This document shows, in pieces, positions 10,816 to 21,574 of a stretch of 64,000 nucleotides of DNA. Made by a program: the position numbers and the translations under genes. Source of the DNA: Molossus alvarezi (lineage: Eukaryota; Chordata; Mammalia; Chiroptera; Molossidae); contig CM073886.1 of assembly GCA_037176705.1 (NCBI GenBank), positions 23,545,501 to 23,609,500 of the forward strand, written 5' to 3'. The notes under the pieces were generated by a model that saw only the letters and a program-made list of their open reading frames with translations, did no database searches and had not been told where the DNA came from. Within the stretch, counting starts at the first letter, position 1. Each line of letters begins with the position of its first letter.

Positions 10816-11535
10816 TCTGTTTCCATTAGCCTTTGCTGTGTAACATACAGTTAAAAATATATAGTGGGTCTGACTGGTGTGGCTCAGTGGTTGAATGTGG
10901 ACCCGTGTACCAAGAGGTCGCCGGTTCGATTCCCAGTCAGGGCACATGCCCAGGTTGTGGGCCTGATCCCTAGTGGGGGGCATGCAGGAGGCAGCCAGTC
11001 GATGTCCTCTTTCATCGATGTTTCCATCTCTCTCTCCTCCCTTCCTGTCTCTCTAAAATCAATAAAGAAAAAAAAATGTAGTGGTTTAAAACAGTCATGA
11101 TTTATTATTTTTTAATGATGCTGTGGCTCGGCAGGGTGGTTTTTCTGCTGGTGTCACCTGGGCTCACTCATGGGGCTGCATTCAGCTGGTAATTGAGCTG
11201 GAAAGTGTCAGATGGCCTCCTTCCTGTGTCTGACCATTGGCTGGGGCATCTCAGTTTTTCTACCCAGGGCCTCTCATCCTCCAATAAGCTAAATCAGTTT
11301 TCTTCCAGGGTAGTTTTAGGGCAGGATTTCAAGAGGGTGCGAGACCTCTTGATGCCTAGGCTCTGGAACTCACACACTGTTATGTCTGCCACATTCCACT
11401 GGTAAAGACAGAACACTAGGCCAACCCAGATTCAAGAGGGTAGAGAAATAGATACCACCCTCAATGGACTGGCAGAGTCCCATTGTAAAGGGGCATTATG
11501 TAGGAATGGGTGCAATTTGTGGTCATCGAACAATT
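10816..11535 (+). repeat. Older interspersed repeat split by a VES SINE
   Basis: Left part 'ccattagcctttgctgtgta' and right part from 'gtggtttaaaacagtcatga' through 'ctgtggctcggcagggtggt', 'ctctcatcctccaataagct', 'cttgatgcctaggctctgga' and 'attgtaaaggggcattatgt' form one recognisable mammalian repeat (LTR-like, name not assigned), interrupted by the SINE at 10866-11078. Confidence 0.55.
10866..11078 (+). mobile_element. VES1-like SINE, plus
   Basis: tctgactggtgtggctcagt (A box), gccggttcgattcccagtca (B box), catgcccaggttgtgggc, CT-rich tract, taaaatcaataaag and A-tail. It sits inside an older repeat. The flanks tatagtgg and tgtagtgg are an approximate target duplication. Confidence 0.88.
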
Positions 11536-11699
11536 GACTACAACCTCAAACTGTTTTTTTTTTTGGGCTTTGTCTATATCTACCAGCCATGAGAGTATTT
11601 TCCAAAGTGAAACAATGAAAATCATTTCAATAATAACATCCTTTGAATCAAAGTGCTTAGAAGGAACAATTTTAACATATGATCTGTGGTATATTTTAT

Positions 11700-12905
11700 T
11701 AAAATTATTTTTTAAAATTTATTTTTCAATTACAGTTGACATATAATATTATATTAGTTTCAGGTATACACATAGTGGTTAGACATTTATATACCTTATG
11801 AAGTGATCACCCCCCCACTCCCTTGCCGGGTAAGTCTAGTACTCATTTGACACCATGCATAGTTATTACAATATTGTTGAATATATTCCCTATGCTGTAC
11901 TTTATATCACTGTGACTATTTTTGTAACTGGCAATTTGTACTTCTTAATCCCTTTTACAATTTTCTCACATCCCCTCACCTTTATCCTTTCTGGCATCTG
12001 TCAATTTATTCTCTGTATCTGTGGGTCTGTTTCTGTTTTGTTTGTTCACTTATTTTGCTTATTAGATTCCATATAGTATTTGTCTCTCTCTGTCTGATTT
12101 ATTTCACTTAGCATAATACCCTCTAGGTCTATCTGTCTTGTTGCAAATGGTCAGATTTCATTCCTTTTTTTATGGTTGAAGAATATTTCAGTGCATATAT
12201 GTACCACATCATCTTTATCCATTCGTCTATTGATGGACACTTACTTAGGTGGCTTCCACATCTTGGCTATTGTGAATAATGCTGCAGTGAACATAGAGGT
12301 GCAGATATCTTTTCAAAATTGTATTTGGGATTTCTTCAGATAAATACCCAGAAGTGGAATTGCTGTGTTCTATAGTAATTATATTTAAACATTTTTGAGA
12401 AACTTCCATACTGTTTTCCATAGTGGCTACACCAGTTTGCAATCCCGTCAATACTGTACAAGGGTTCCCTTTTCTCCACATCCTCACCAACACTTGTTTT
12501 TGTTGCTTTATTGATAGTGGCCATTCTGACAGGTGTGAGGGGATATCTCATTGTAGTTTTAATGTGGCATTTTCCTAATGATTAGTGATGTTGAGTATCT
12601 TTTCATATGTCTAGTGGCCATCTGTGTGTCCTCTTTGGAGACATGTCTATTCAGGTACTCTGCCCATTTTTAAATTTGATTGTTTGGTGTTAAGTTGTAT
12701 GAATTCCTTATAGATTTGGATATTAACCCCTTATTGGATGTGTAATTGGTGAATATCTTCTCCCATTCAGTAGGTTGTCTTTTTGTTTTGTTGATAGTTT
12801 CTTTCACTGTGCAAAAACTTTTAAGTTTGATGTAGTGTCATTTGTTTATTTTTTCTTTTGTTTACCGTGCCCAAGGAGACATATCTAAAAATTGTTTAAA
12901 TCACA
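11700..12905 (-). mobile_element. LINE-1 3' fragment, minus strand, 5'-truncated
   Basis: On plus it reads 'ttatttttcaattacagttg' (3' end of an L1), through the 3' UTR, then the reverse complement of the ORF2 carboxy-terminal region: 'tattgtgaataatgctgcag', 'acccagaagtggaattgctg', 'gttgtctttttgttttgttg'. About 1.2 kb of an L1. ORF2 is not intact and no ORF1 is present. Reverse transcriptase and endonuclease segments are missing, so the copy is dead. Confidence 0.88.
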
Positions 12906-13097
12906 AGTAGAGGCCCATATCCATTTTGCTCAGTCTCTTCTAAACAGATGTTTTTCCAAGGATTTAAAAATATCTGAATTTAGCTTACAATTGTTAGTGG
13001 AGTAGTACAGGATTTTCCCACAATCTACAGTCAAGATGGCTTGATCACACTTGTATTCTGCCTACTTTTTCTTATATCATATCTTGTCTTTTACCAG

Positions 13098-13467
13098 ATG
13101 CAAAATGTAAAAAGGAACGGAAGAAGAAAAAGAAGGTGACCAATATTATCTCATTTGATGATGAGGAAGATGAGCAGAACTCTGGTGATGTTTTGAAAAA
13201 GATACCCGGGACTGGGGAGAGCTCGGAGGAGAACTCCGACCGCTCCTCGGTCAATATCATGTCGGCCTTTGAGAGCCCCTTTGGGCCCAATTCCAATGGA
13301 AGCCAGAGCAGCAACTCATGGAAAATTGATTCTCTGTCTCTGAATGGGGAGTTTGGGTACCAGAAGCTCGATGTGAAAAGCATTGATGATGAAGATGCAG
13401 ATGAAAATGAGGAGGATGTGTACATGTCAGGAAGGAAGCGCACAGGCCACTCAGAATCACCCGAGAA
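13098..13467 (+). CDS. SNX29: SNX29 internal exon: Lys-rich/acidic serine linker
   Basis: A 370-nt exon, the largest in the window. It starts (D)AKCKKERKKKKKVTNIISF, a stretch of eight lysines in eleven residues that could serve as a basic membrane- or nuclear-type signal. It switches at once to the acidic DDEEDEQNSGDV. A serine/asparagine-rich stretch follows (GESSEENSDRSSVNIMSAFE, then SNGSQSSNSWKIDSLSLNGE) and a second acidic cluster (SIDDEDADENEEDV) before SESPE(K). The layout fits an unstructured, phosphorylatable linker between RUN and coiled coil. The acceptor is tcttttaccag and the donor is GAGAA/GTAAGT. Phase is 1 in and 2 out. The segment between EEDVY and GRK differs from the human version as I remember it. 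Several S-x-x-E/D sites look like casein kinase 2 targets (inference). Confidence 0.95.
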
Positions 13468-14973
13468 GTAAGTCCCACTTGAGATCTTAATGAAGAGTGG
13501 TACAGCAACTGCTTTCTCTTTCTGCAGTATTGGGTGAAATTGGGTGCAAGGTTTATATCTGTTTAGGGCATCATTCATTTTCCAGATCTCGATTTAGGAG
13601 GGCGGAACATTATTAGCTTGCTGAAAACTAAGTGAGGGGAGGGGAGTCCATTTGAAGGTGCTATTACAAAACTGGTGCCAAGACGTGTGCCTTGAACTTC
13701 CTGCTTTATTGTCCATACAGCTTTCATTTTTGTTTTCTAGACTTTCTTCCCATCTGTAACTTGCCATTAGCATAGGACGCTCAGGAGAAAGGCAGTGTTA
13801 TTCTAGAAAATAGCCATGGGCTAGTGATTTCTGTGTTTATCTGCAGGAGTGTGGACAGCGGTCATTGGCCTGCACTCGCTGCTTTGACGCTGGCGTTGCT
13901 GCAGATTGATGCCTGCGGGAGGGGCTTGATGCGCTCGAAGGCACAAAGCAAACAGCATAGTGAAGAGCTGGGGTTTTGGAATCCAGACAACCTGGGTCCT
14001 CATTTACTAGCTCCTTGGCTTAGGTTGGCGATGGTGGACAAGTCCCTTCACCCCCCAGAGTCTCAGGCCTCGTTGGAGGCCTGGGAGAAAAAGAGCCCCG
14101 TCGTAGTAGGGTTGTTGTGAAGGAATGGGAGACTGTGTGGGCCATCTGCGCGGTGCCGGCACCTGGAGACACAGCACAGGTCAGCGGCTGCCGCGCTACT
14201 CTTGTAACGACTCCTGAGCTTGGTTTTACTCTTCATGCCAAATCCATTAGTTCCCTCTTCACTTAGGCGTGACTGCACAATGCCGTCCTAATCATGGCCG
14301 ACTTCCAAACCAGCCCACGAGAGGAAACAGGTAGCGAGATCCCATGGTATGATTAAGGGGCACAGTATGTCTTAGCCGGAGCTTTTCATATTCATGTTGT
14401 TTTAATAGGATTTTTTTCTTTCTCGTGAGACTATGCCTGCTTTTGTTTGACTGTTACCCTGGCCCCATTCACGTGATTCCTGTGTCAGTGGTACCACCTC
14501 AGTGACTGTCTGCGATGTGCCAGCTGCTCCAAACTGTATGTGCCTTGTCCTAGTCCTGAGGGTAGTGGGTGTCACTCCCACCTGACAGACAAAAGAATGG
14601 GGTTTGTGGAGAGTTGCTGTTTGTCAAAGCAATGAGCAAAGCTGGGGTTCAGGCTAGACTGTGCTGGACTCCATAGAGTTTGTGCTCTACTGTTGAATGT
14701 TTTCCATTTTTCTCCATAATTCCGAATACTGATTGGTTGCTTTTCAGTCAGATCAATATGACACAATTTGCTGAAGTTTCCCCCATTGTTGAGTGTTTCG
14801 GTTGTTGGCATCTTTGTCTGTCTTTGCATTTTGTTATTAGCCATTGTGAAATAGGTATGTTCACACACGAGGCTTTTTCCTCCTCTCGAAGTGTTCGTTA
14901 GAGCAGCTTCCCCACAGCTTGTTTTGCTGACAGGCTGTGAACGTCTTTGTTCCTGGGAGCCAGGTCCCGTGAT

Positions 14974-15400
14974 GGGCTGTATTAGTCGGGGTTCTCCCGA
15001 GAAAAAGTACCAATCGATCGTCTCTCTCTAGAGAGATTTATTTTAAGGAATTGGCTCATGTGATTTTGGAAGTTTGGCAAATTCAGAATTTGCAGGGTTA
15101 GCTGGCAGGCTGGACACCCAGGAGGAATTGTGGTTTGAGCCCTGGGGCAGTTTGCTGGCAGAGCTTCTCCTTCTGTGGGGACCTCAGTCTTTTTCTATTA
15201 AGGCCTTTAACTGATTGGATGAGGCCCACCCAAAGTATGGAGTGTAGTATGCTTTACTCAGAGTCTGCTGATTTCAATGTTAATCTCATCTGAAAAACAC
15301 CTTCCCAGGAACATCTAGAATAACATTTGATCATTTGTCTGGCTACCACAGCATAGCCAAGACACTCAAATTTCACCATCGCACTTACCTTTAGTCTCAA
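14974..15400. repeat. Interspersed repeat of the 'tattagtcrgggttctccagag' type
   Basis: 'tgtattagtcggggttctcc', 'gagatttattttaaggaatt', 'ggattggatgaggcccacc' (as 'ctgattggatgaggcccacc'), 'gttaatctcatctgaaaaac' and 'catttgatcatttgtctggc' follow in the order of a well-known mammalian repeat. I do not recall its RepeatMasker name with certainty. It is clearly repeat-derived and non-coding. Confidence 0.6.
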
Positions 15401-15819
15401 TCTGGGCCTTTCAGGAAATGCCACTTGCATCCCCTGTCTCTGTAGGTTAGTGCATCTCTGAGTTGATAACTTCATGGGTTTTCACTGGCCTCAAACACTG
15501 TCATTTCTCTTCCTAATAGACTGGTGCCACTGAGGCAAGTGTGGAGGGGAGGCCACCTTGCCAGCCAAGGTAGCTGCCAGCATTGTGATGTGTGAGACAC
15601 AGAACAGTGCAGGTGACCTTTACAGAGCCCGGCCTTCGAGGCCATCGAGCCTCCTGCTGACTCTGGACAGAGGACATTCCGTCGAGTGTCTTGGGGAAAG
15701 AGCAGAGGAATGATGAGGTGGCCGACTGAGTAATACTTTCATGGTGATTGTAAGATAATGTTCACGTGCAAGGTCTAGGAGCCGAAGGGCCAGAACTCAA
15801 GCAGTTTACCAGCACTAGT

Positions 15820-16120
15820 GGGTTTGGGAGGGGGGTGGGCAGGCCAGGCCAGGAGACGCACCCGGGCTGCTGGGTTTGGGTGGGGAGTGGGCAGGCCAGG
15901 CCAGGAGACGCACCCAGGCTGCTGGGTTTGGGAGGGGGCTGGGCAGGCCAGGCCAGGAGACGCACCCGGGCTGCTGGGTTTGGGTGGGGGGTGGGCAGGC
16001 CAGGCCAGGAGACGCACCCGGGCTGCTGGGTTTGGGAGGGGGGTGGGCAGGCCCGGCCAGGAGATGCACCCAGGCTGCTGGGTTTGTGGGGGGTGGGCAG
16101 GTCAGGAGACGCACCTGGGG
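15820..16120 (+). repeat. 52-bp minisatellite, 6 copies, G-quadruplex motif in most units
   Basis: Units begin GGGTTTGGG at 15820, 15872, 15924, 15976, 16028 and 16080: an exact 52-bp period. Each unit reads GGGTTTGGG, then a G-rich stretch, GGGCAGGCCAGGCCAGGAGA, CGCACC and GGCTGCT. The sixth is shortened and diverged. The units differ by a few substitutions. Open frames on both strands across it are compositional by-products. Confidence 0.95.
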
Positions 16121-16980
16121 CTGCCACAGGCTCTGGAAATATCTTTAAGATGCTCTGTTGGCTCAAAGTTGGGTTTATGCTTCTGTTTGCTAGCAATGAA
16201 GCCGCTTCTTTGATGACTGAGGAAAATCTTGTCTCTACTGCCTCAGTGTTTACAAGTGTTGGCTTTGCTTTCTGTCTTTTTTTTTTTAAAGAAGATGATA
16301 CCTTTATTGCAGAAAGGAGTTTCTCTGTCACTTCATATGTGTTCTTTGACATCAGTCGGGAAGTGGGGTAAAAACGTAATTCAGAAAGAATTATAAACGT
16401 GGAAAAATGTGGCACCTCACTGGCAACGAAGCAACCGCAGAGCGAGAGCAGACGCCATAGTTTGCCCGTCCTGTTTGCCAAGATGTAAAATGAGACCTGG
16501 ACAAAGGCGAGCCCTGGCCAGTGCCCTGGGAGTGGCCTGCCCTCGGTGTGCCCAAGGCGGCCTCGCACACTAGTTACCTGTGAGCTGAGCGAGGCGGCAC
16601 GGCTGGCATGGGCATCCTCCTCGGTCGCTGGTAGCGGTGACAGCCCTCAGGAGACAGTGTCAGGCCAGCAGCCTGCAGCACGCTGACCCACCTGATTTAG
16701 GGATCTCGCTGCCAGGGAGCACCCGGGGCGGTCTCGGGAGAGGCTGCGCGTCCGGATACAAAGTCCTCGTTTAGAGAAGCAGAACTCGGGAGCTGACTTA
16801 CACGCGTGACCACAGAGGAGCGGTTCATGGAACATCCTGTCGCATCAACCCTGACTTCTTCGTGTTTAGGACCTTAAACCTCTGAACTGAAGTGTAAGAG
16901 TGTCCAAGTAGAATAAAGATGAACCTGTAAGTTCATATGGAATGAAGAAGCTGAATATAACATCCTACATTTCGTTTCTT

Positions 16981-17230
16981 TTTTTTTTTTTATCCTCACC
17001 CGAGGATATTTTTCCATTTTTTGTACAGATAGAGTGGGAGGGAGAGAGAGGAAGGGAGAGAGAGAGAGAGAAACATCAACGTGAAGGGACACATCGAGTG
17101 GCCGCCACTCGCAGACCAACCAGGGCCGGGGACAAACTGCAACCGAAGCACGTGCCCTTAGCGGGAACCGAACCCGGGTCTCTCCAGACCGCAGGCCGAC
17201 GCTCTAACCGCTGAGCCAAACTGGCCAGGG
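16981..17230 (-). mobile_element. VES SINE with 3' hairpin, minus, with target duplication
   Basis: On minus it starts GCCCTGGCCAGTTTGGCTCAG and ends with the ATCCTCGGGTGAGGAT hairpin and a T-run (A-tail). The flanks ctacatttcgtttctt (16965-16980) and ctacatttcatttctt (17231-17246) differ at one position. It is head to head with the next SINE. Confidence 0.92.
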
Positions 17231-17273
17231 CTACATTTCATTTCTTTATGGCCTTGTAAAGAAAAGTACGTGA

Positions 17274-17432
17274 GCCCTAGCCAGTTTGGCTCAGCGGTTA
17301 GAGCGTCGGCCTGCGGTCCAGAGGGATCTGGGTTCGGTTCCCGCTAAGGGCATGTACCTCGGTTGCAGTTTGTCCCCGGCCCTGGTTGGGTCATGCAGAA
17401 GGCAACCACTCGATGTGTCCCTTTCACGTCGA

Positions 17433-17480
<48 letters not shown>

Positions 17481-17561
17481 CCTCCCTCCCTCCCTCCCTC
17501 CTGCTCTATCTGAAAATAAATGCAAAAATGTCCTCGGGTGAGGATAAAAAAAATAAAAATA
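17274..17561 (+). mobile_element. VES SINE with 3' hairpin, plus, expanded CT tract
   Basis: gccctagccagtttggctca (A box), tctgggttcggttcccgct (B box), the cgatgtttctc block, an expanded (TC)n(CTCC)n tract, then ctatctgaaaataaatgc, the hairpin gtcctcgggtgaggat and A-tail. The flanks aaaagtacgtga and aaaagtatgtgt are the target duplication with mismatches. Confidence 0.92.
17436..17502 (+). repeat. (TC)n then (CTCC)n microsatellite inside a SINE
   Basis: About 20 TC units followed by about six CCCT units. The SINE's own pyrimidine tract has expanded. A pure polypyrimidine strand like this can form triplex DNA. Confidence 0.95.
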
Positions 17562-17909
17562 AAAAAGTATGTGTAAGATAGAAAGAAAAAAGATACTAAG
17601 GAGATAGTGTCTTGGGCAACGTGCTTTGGGTGTAATTTTTTCCCCTCCTTTTTTTTTTGACACTTTCTTGGTTTTACAATGTGTTTTACTTTTCTGCTGA
17701 AAAGCAACACCTATTATGTTGTTAAGCCAGCACTGATACCATATTCTGAGTTGGTCTCTGCCTCAGGACTCCCTCCAGTGTGACTCAGTTTTGAGGGGTG
17801 GCCCTTGGCCACTTTTACTTGGGCTGCACACTGCGCTGCTGGGGCCTGGCCTCCCCTCGCACCCTGCCTGTGTTGCTGGAAGTGGCAAGATTTCCCTCAG
17901 GAACAGCAG

Positions 17910-17928
17910 CCCCCCCCCCCCCCCCCCC
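17910..17928 (+). repeat. Poly-C tract, 19 bases
   Basis: Nineteen uninterrupted C after cagcag. It may be length-polymorphic or a sequencing-length uncertainty. Confidence 0.9.
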
Positions 17929-17965
17929 GAGCCAGTGCAATGGCCAGGAAAGGACTGGAGGTTTA

Positions 17966-18207
17966 ATTTTAATCCTCACCTTAGGATGTTTTTCTATTTA
18001 TCTCAGATAGAGTGGGAGAGAGGGAGAAAGAAAGCGAGAGAGAAACATTGATGTGAAAGCGGCACATTGAATGGTTGCCTCTTGCATGACCCCAACCAGG
18101 GCCAGGGACGAACCACCGCTGAGGTACATGACCTTGACCAGAATTTAACCCGGGCCTCTTTGGTCCATGGACCGACGCTCTAACCGCTGAGTCAAACTGG
18201 CCAGGGC
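17966..18207 (-). mobile_element. VES SINE with 3' hairpin, minus
   Basis: Minus-strand start GCCCTGGCCAGTTTGACTCAG, B box region CCCGGGTTAAATTCTGGTC, CT tract, and degenerate hairpin (aatcctcaccttaggatg on plus). Diverged, with only a weak target duplication, so an older copy. Confidence 0.88.
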
Positions 18208-18606
18208 AAGACCGGTGGCCTTGCTGCCTGCTCCTGAGGGGTGCCCTGGCCGCCTCTGTGTGTCCTGCAGGCCCCTTAGTCACCAGCTGCTGGACTGGAG
18301 CCCTTGGAGGGCGGTTTAGAACAGATGCTGGGGCACAGCCAAGTCCATCTGAGAACGGGCCTTCCTCTCTTACGCCCTGGAGTGCCATCTGAGAGTCTCA
18401 CTGTGTGTGTTACCTGCAGGATTAAATAATACATTTTGCAAATATTCTGTAGACGTTTGATCTATGCCAAATGTATGACCTAGAGAGGGCTGAGAGCAGA
18501 ATGTCTACATGAGGGTCTCTGAAAGAAGAGGTGGCTACCTGCACCTGCTGGCCAGGTACCCCCCACAAGCTAAGAATGGTTGGTTGGTACATTTTTAAAG
18601 AGTTGT

Positions 18607-18640
18607 CAAACAAACAAACAAACAAACAAACAAACAAAAA
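18607..18640 (+). repeat. (CAAA)n microsatellite
   Basis: Eight CAAA units ending in an A run. Confidence 0.95.
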
Positions 18641-18882
18641 GCCAAAGAAGAATAAGTATGGTCACAAAGCCTAAAATATTTGCTGTCTGGTCCTTTACAG
18701 AAAAGTTTTCTTGATCCCTGCTCTAAAGAAAGACAGACTCTGTGCAGCATGTCACGGTAGGCAGTAGCCAGGAAAGCCTTTGTAGCTGGATTGGGAAACC
18801 TGTGCTCGAGTCCCCCACAAGCCTTGGCTCTGCCTTAAGGTGGATGATCTTGGACAAGTCACAGAATCTCTGTTTTTCCCTC

Positions 18883-18948
18883 TCTCACTTCTTCTTCCCT
18901 CCTTTTCTCCTCCCCCTCCTTTGTCTCCCCCCCCCCCCGCCCCCCCCG
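18883..18948 (+). repeat. Polypyrimidine tract with C runs
   Basis: Sixty-odd bases almost entirely C and T, ending in two C runs separated by a G. Low-complexity and potentially triplex-forming. Confidence 0.85.
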
Positions 18949-19429
18949 TTACGTAGGTATGCTTATGATCTGCTCTGGTCTTCTTTTCAGCCGAGCTACA
19001 AAATGACTTTATAGTCTTTAAAGTACTGCACAAATACATCCTGGTATTTATTAGTGTTTCTTAATTGCCCAGAGGCAAATACTGCAGTGAGCAAATGCTT
19101 CCTGAAACACATTGAATCGAGCCAGCCTGGTATTAGAAGATGGTACGGGTTAGTTTTGTGCTTAGTGGATTCAGTACAATATAACAGATCATATGAGCCT
19201 GGTTAATATTTGAGCCGACCCCCTTTCTTGGAAGGGACCCAGACATGATGTGGTCTGATTCTGCCCTTTTACCCGAGAGGGTTCGAGACCAGCAAGGTGA
19301 AGTGATGCCAGCCCAAGGTCACGTGGCTGCCATCATTTCAGAACCTGGAACACACCGTACTTCCTCCTTCAGCACTTGCACACGCTGTTCCCTCTCCCTC
19401 TGTCCCTTTTGTCCCTTCCCTTCACTCAG

Positions 19430-19712
19430 GTAACTCGTGTGCTTCCTTCAGCTCTCACCTTAGACCGCCCTTCTTCCAGGAAGCCTTCCGTGACCTTCCT
19501 GACCAGCTCCACGAAGCTGAACTGCTGTTTTACACCTTCCAGGGGGATCATTTGATTCATGTTGGTGTCCCCCACAGACCGGAAGCTCCATGAGGGCAGG
19601 ATAAACACCATGTGCTGGCTCTTTTGCCAGCACAAAATATGTGTGCTGGACACTGTCTGGCATATAGTAGGTGCTCAGTAAACAGTGACCAAACGAACAA
19701 ATGCAGGGGGTC
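19430..19712 (+). repeat. L2 LINE 3' end, sense
   Basis: 'cttccaggaagccttccgtg' and then the hallmark L2 3' end 'gaagctccatgagggcagga', 'ctggcatatagtaggtgctc', 'agtaaacagtgaccaaacga'. It lies 175 bp upstream of the next exon. Confidence 0.75.
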
Positions 19713-19887
19713 TGGCTCCGGACTCCATGTTCCTTACTCCCAGCCCGCATCTCCGGCTATGCCCAGCCCCGGCATGGCCTGGTTAGTTTCCAGGAAGGAA
19801 CTTGTGGGAGGTCTAGCGGATGCTTGTGGTGATCTGAGCCCTGTGAGGTCCTTCACCGTTTCACACAGCTGTATTTGTTCCTCATAG

Positions 19888-20006
19888 GCCACTGGACGGG
19901 AACACCTGCCTCTCCCAGATGCACAGCTGGGCTCCGCTGCAGGTGCTACACGGTGACACCGACATCCTCTTTCCGGTCAGTGGAGTGGGTTCCTACAGCC
20001 CTGCAG
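19888..20006 (+). CDS. SNX29: SNX29 internal exon: linker (PLDGNTC...SYSPA)
   Basis: A 119-nt exon encoding PLDGNTCLSQMHSWAPLQVL, then HGDTDILFPVSGVGSYSPA. It matches the SNX29 linker with only Gln/Lys- and Gly/Asn-type differences as far as I recall. The acceptor is gttcctcatag. The donor is GCAG/GTGGGT, weaker than GTRAGT because the +3 to +6 positions are GGGT. Phase is 2 in and 1 out. Together with the next 76-nt exon it forms a 195-nt block that enters and leaves in phase 2, so joint skipping would keep the frame. No domain is assigned. It is probably unstructured. Confidence 0.95.
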
Positions 20007-20890
20007 GTGGGTGTCCTGACTGCTCTTTCCCTCCAATACGAGCTTTACCTCTGAGAACCACAGGGGTGTCTGGGTCACCTCTGCTGGTAGGAGTGGGAGC
20101 AGGGAAGCCTGGGGCTCAGCAGGAGGGCCTGCTGGGATTTGGAGTGACAGAGGGTTTGGCTCCACTGCTTACTGAACAGTTTGAGGTGCCCTCGCCTGAC
20201 TGAGTGTTGGCGGAATGGGCTGCCAAGTCACCAGGGAGTCCTCAGGCCTGCTCCTTTTCCTTGCCAGTGATTTGTTGAACTTGGTCATGTACAACCACAA
20301 AGGATGACCGTAATTTCTGCCTTTCAGGAGAAGGGAGGTCCCAGAACCCATAGCTGTAAGGCCCTGGCACCCTTTGCAGCGAAGTGCTTAGGGGTCCGGG
20401 AGCAGCTGCCTAAAACCTGCCTGGGGATAAGCAGTTCTGGCCTGTTCCATGCCGCAGAGCACGTGTGTGTGTGTGGTTTGTTACTGTCTTCTTAGCCAGG
20501 GGAGTTCTGGGGAGTGGTGGTGGGGGGAAGTGCGTGAGCCCAGCTTGCCCAGAAGAGTGGGTGCGCAGTGCAGCTGACTCACTCAGGGCCTGGCACTTCC
20601 CCATGGCACCACCAGGTCCTCGAGGCCTTGGTCCCCCAGCCCCGCCCCCAACGTAAGTACCCTTCTCACCTTCCCAGGGCCAGGTTTAAGAATCTGTCGG
20701 GCCTACCAACTGCTCAGGAAGCTGTTGACATTCTGAAGCAGATGTCAGACTGTTGTACTTGTCGCTGTTTGGGGAGCAGAAGCCACTCAAACTAGTGCAT
20801 GTGCAGAGGTGGGCGGGGCTGTGGACTGGCAGCAGTTTAGAGTGGGGTCAGATCGGTCCCAGCTCCAGGAAGCTGTGGGAGCTGGGGCAG

Positions 20891-21574
20891 GCTGCACTCT
20901 GCGCAGCATGTCATGGAGGTGGATGAGCATTGGTGGCCAGGTGACAGGCTGCACTCTGCGCAGCATGTCATGGAGGTGGATGAGCATTGGTGGCCAGGGG
21001 ACAGGCTGCACTCTGCGCAGCATGTCTTGGAGGTGGATGAGCATTGGTGGCCAGGTGACAGGCTGCACTCTGCGCAGCATGTCATGGAGGTGGATGAGCA
21101 TTGGTGGCCAGGGGACAGGCTGCACTGTGAGCAGCATGTCATGGAGGTGGATGAGCATTGGTGGCCAGGGGACAGGCTGCACTGTGAGCAGCATGTCATG
21201 GAGGTGGATGAGCATTGGTGGCCAGGGGACAGGCTGCACTGTGAGCAGCATGTCATGGAGGTGGAAGAGCATTGGTGGCCAGGGGACAGGCTGCACTCTG
21301 CGCAGCATGTCATGGAGGTGGATGAGCATTGGTGGCCAGGGGACAGGCTGCACTGTGAGTAGCATGTCATGGAGGTGGAAGAGCATTGGTGGCCAGGGGA
21401 CAGGCTGCACTCTGAGCAGCATGTCATGGAGGTGGATGAGCATTGGTGGCCAGGGGACAGGCTGCACTGTGAGCAGCATGTCATGGAGGTGGAAGAGCAT
21501 TGGTGGCCAGGTGACAGGCTGCACTCTGCGCAGCATGTCATGGAGGTGGATGAGCATTGGTGGCCAGGTGTCTC
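20891..21574 (+). repeat. 57-bp minisatellite, 12 copies
   Basis: Units start GCTGCACTCTG or GCTGCACTGTG at 20891 and every 57 bp to 21518. Each runs through CAGCATGTCATGGAGGTGGA, TGAGCATTGGTGGCCAGG and GGACAG. Three diagnostic sites vary: CTCTGCGCAG, CTGTGAGCAG or CTCTGAGCAG; GTGGATG or GTGGAAG; and CAGGTGACAG or CAGGGGACAG. Since 57 is divisible by three, all repeat frames stay open on both strands, giving apparent proteins of over 280 residues that are not genes: pure repeats, no conserved start, and inside an SNX29 intron. Confidence 0.97.

Larger units (their letters stand above)
10067..13097 (+). other. SNX29: SNX29 intron (3.0 kb)
   Basis: GTGAGC donor and tcttttaccag acceptor. About two thirds is repeat-derived: a SINE-split older repeat and a long antisense L1. 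In 10067-10815 I see AT-rich sequence without a recognisable element. Confidence 0.85.
13468..19887 (+). other. SNX29: SNX29 intron (6.4 kb)
   Basis: GTAAGT donor and gtatttgttcctcatag acceptor. It contains an unassigned repeat, a 52-bp minisatellite, three VES SINEs, simple repeats and an L2. In 13468-14970, 15410-15815, 16125-16960, 17580-17905, 18210-18600 and 18950-19425 I see no feature beyond ordinary intronic DNA. Confidence 0.85.

Noticed and set aside
15762..16568. Proline-rich 268-codon minus-strand ORF at 15.8-16.6 kb
   Set aside because: Half of it is the 52-bp minisatellite read in reverse; the rest is unremarkable intron. No conserved domain.
17274..17350. tRNA gene (A and B box, GGTTCGGTTCC loop)
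   Set aside because: It is the tRNA-derived head of a VES SINE. The body, CT tract and A-tail follow and no intact cloverleaf is present. The same holds for the other SINE heads.
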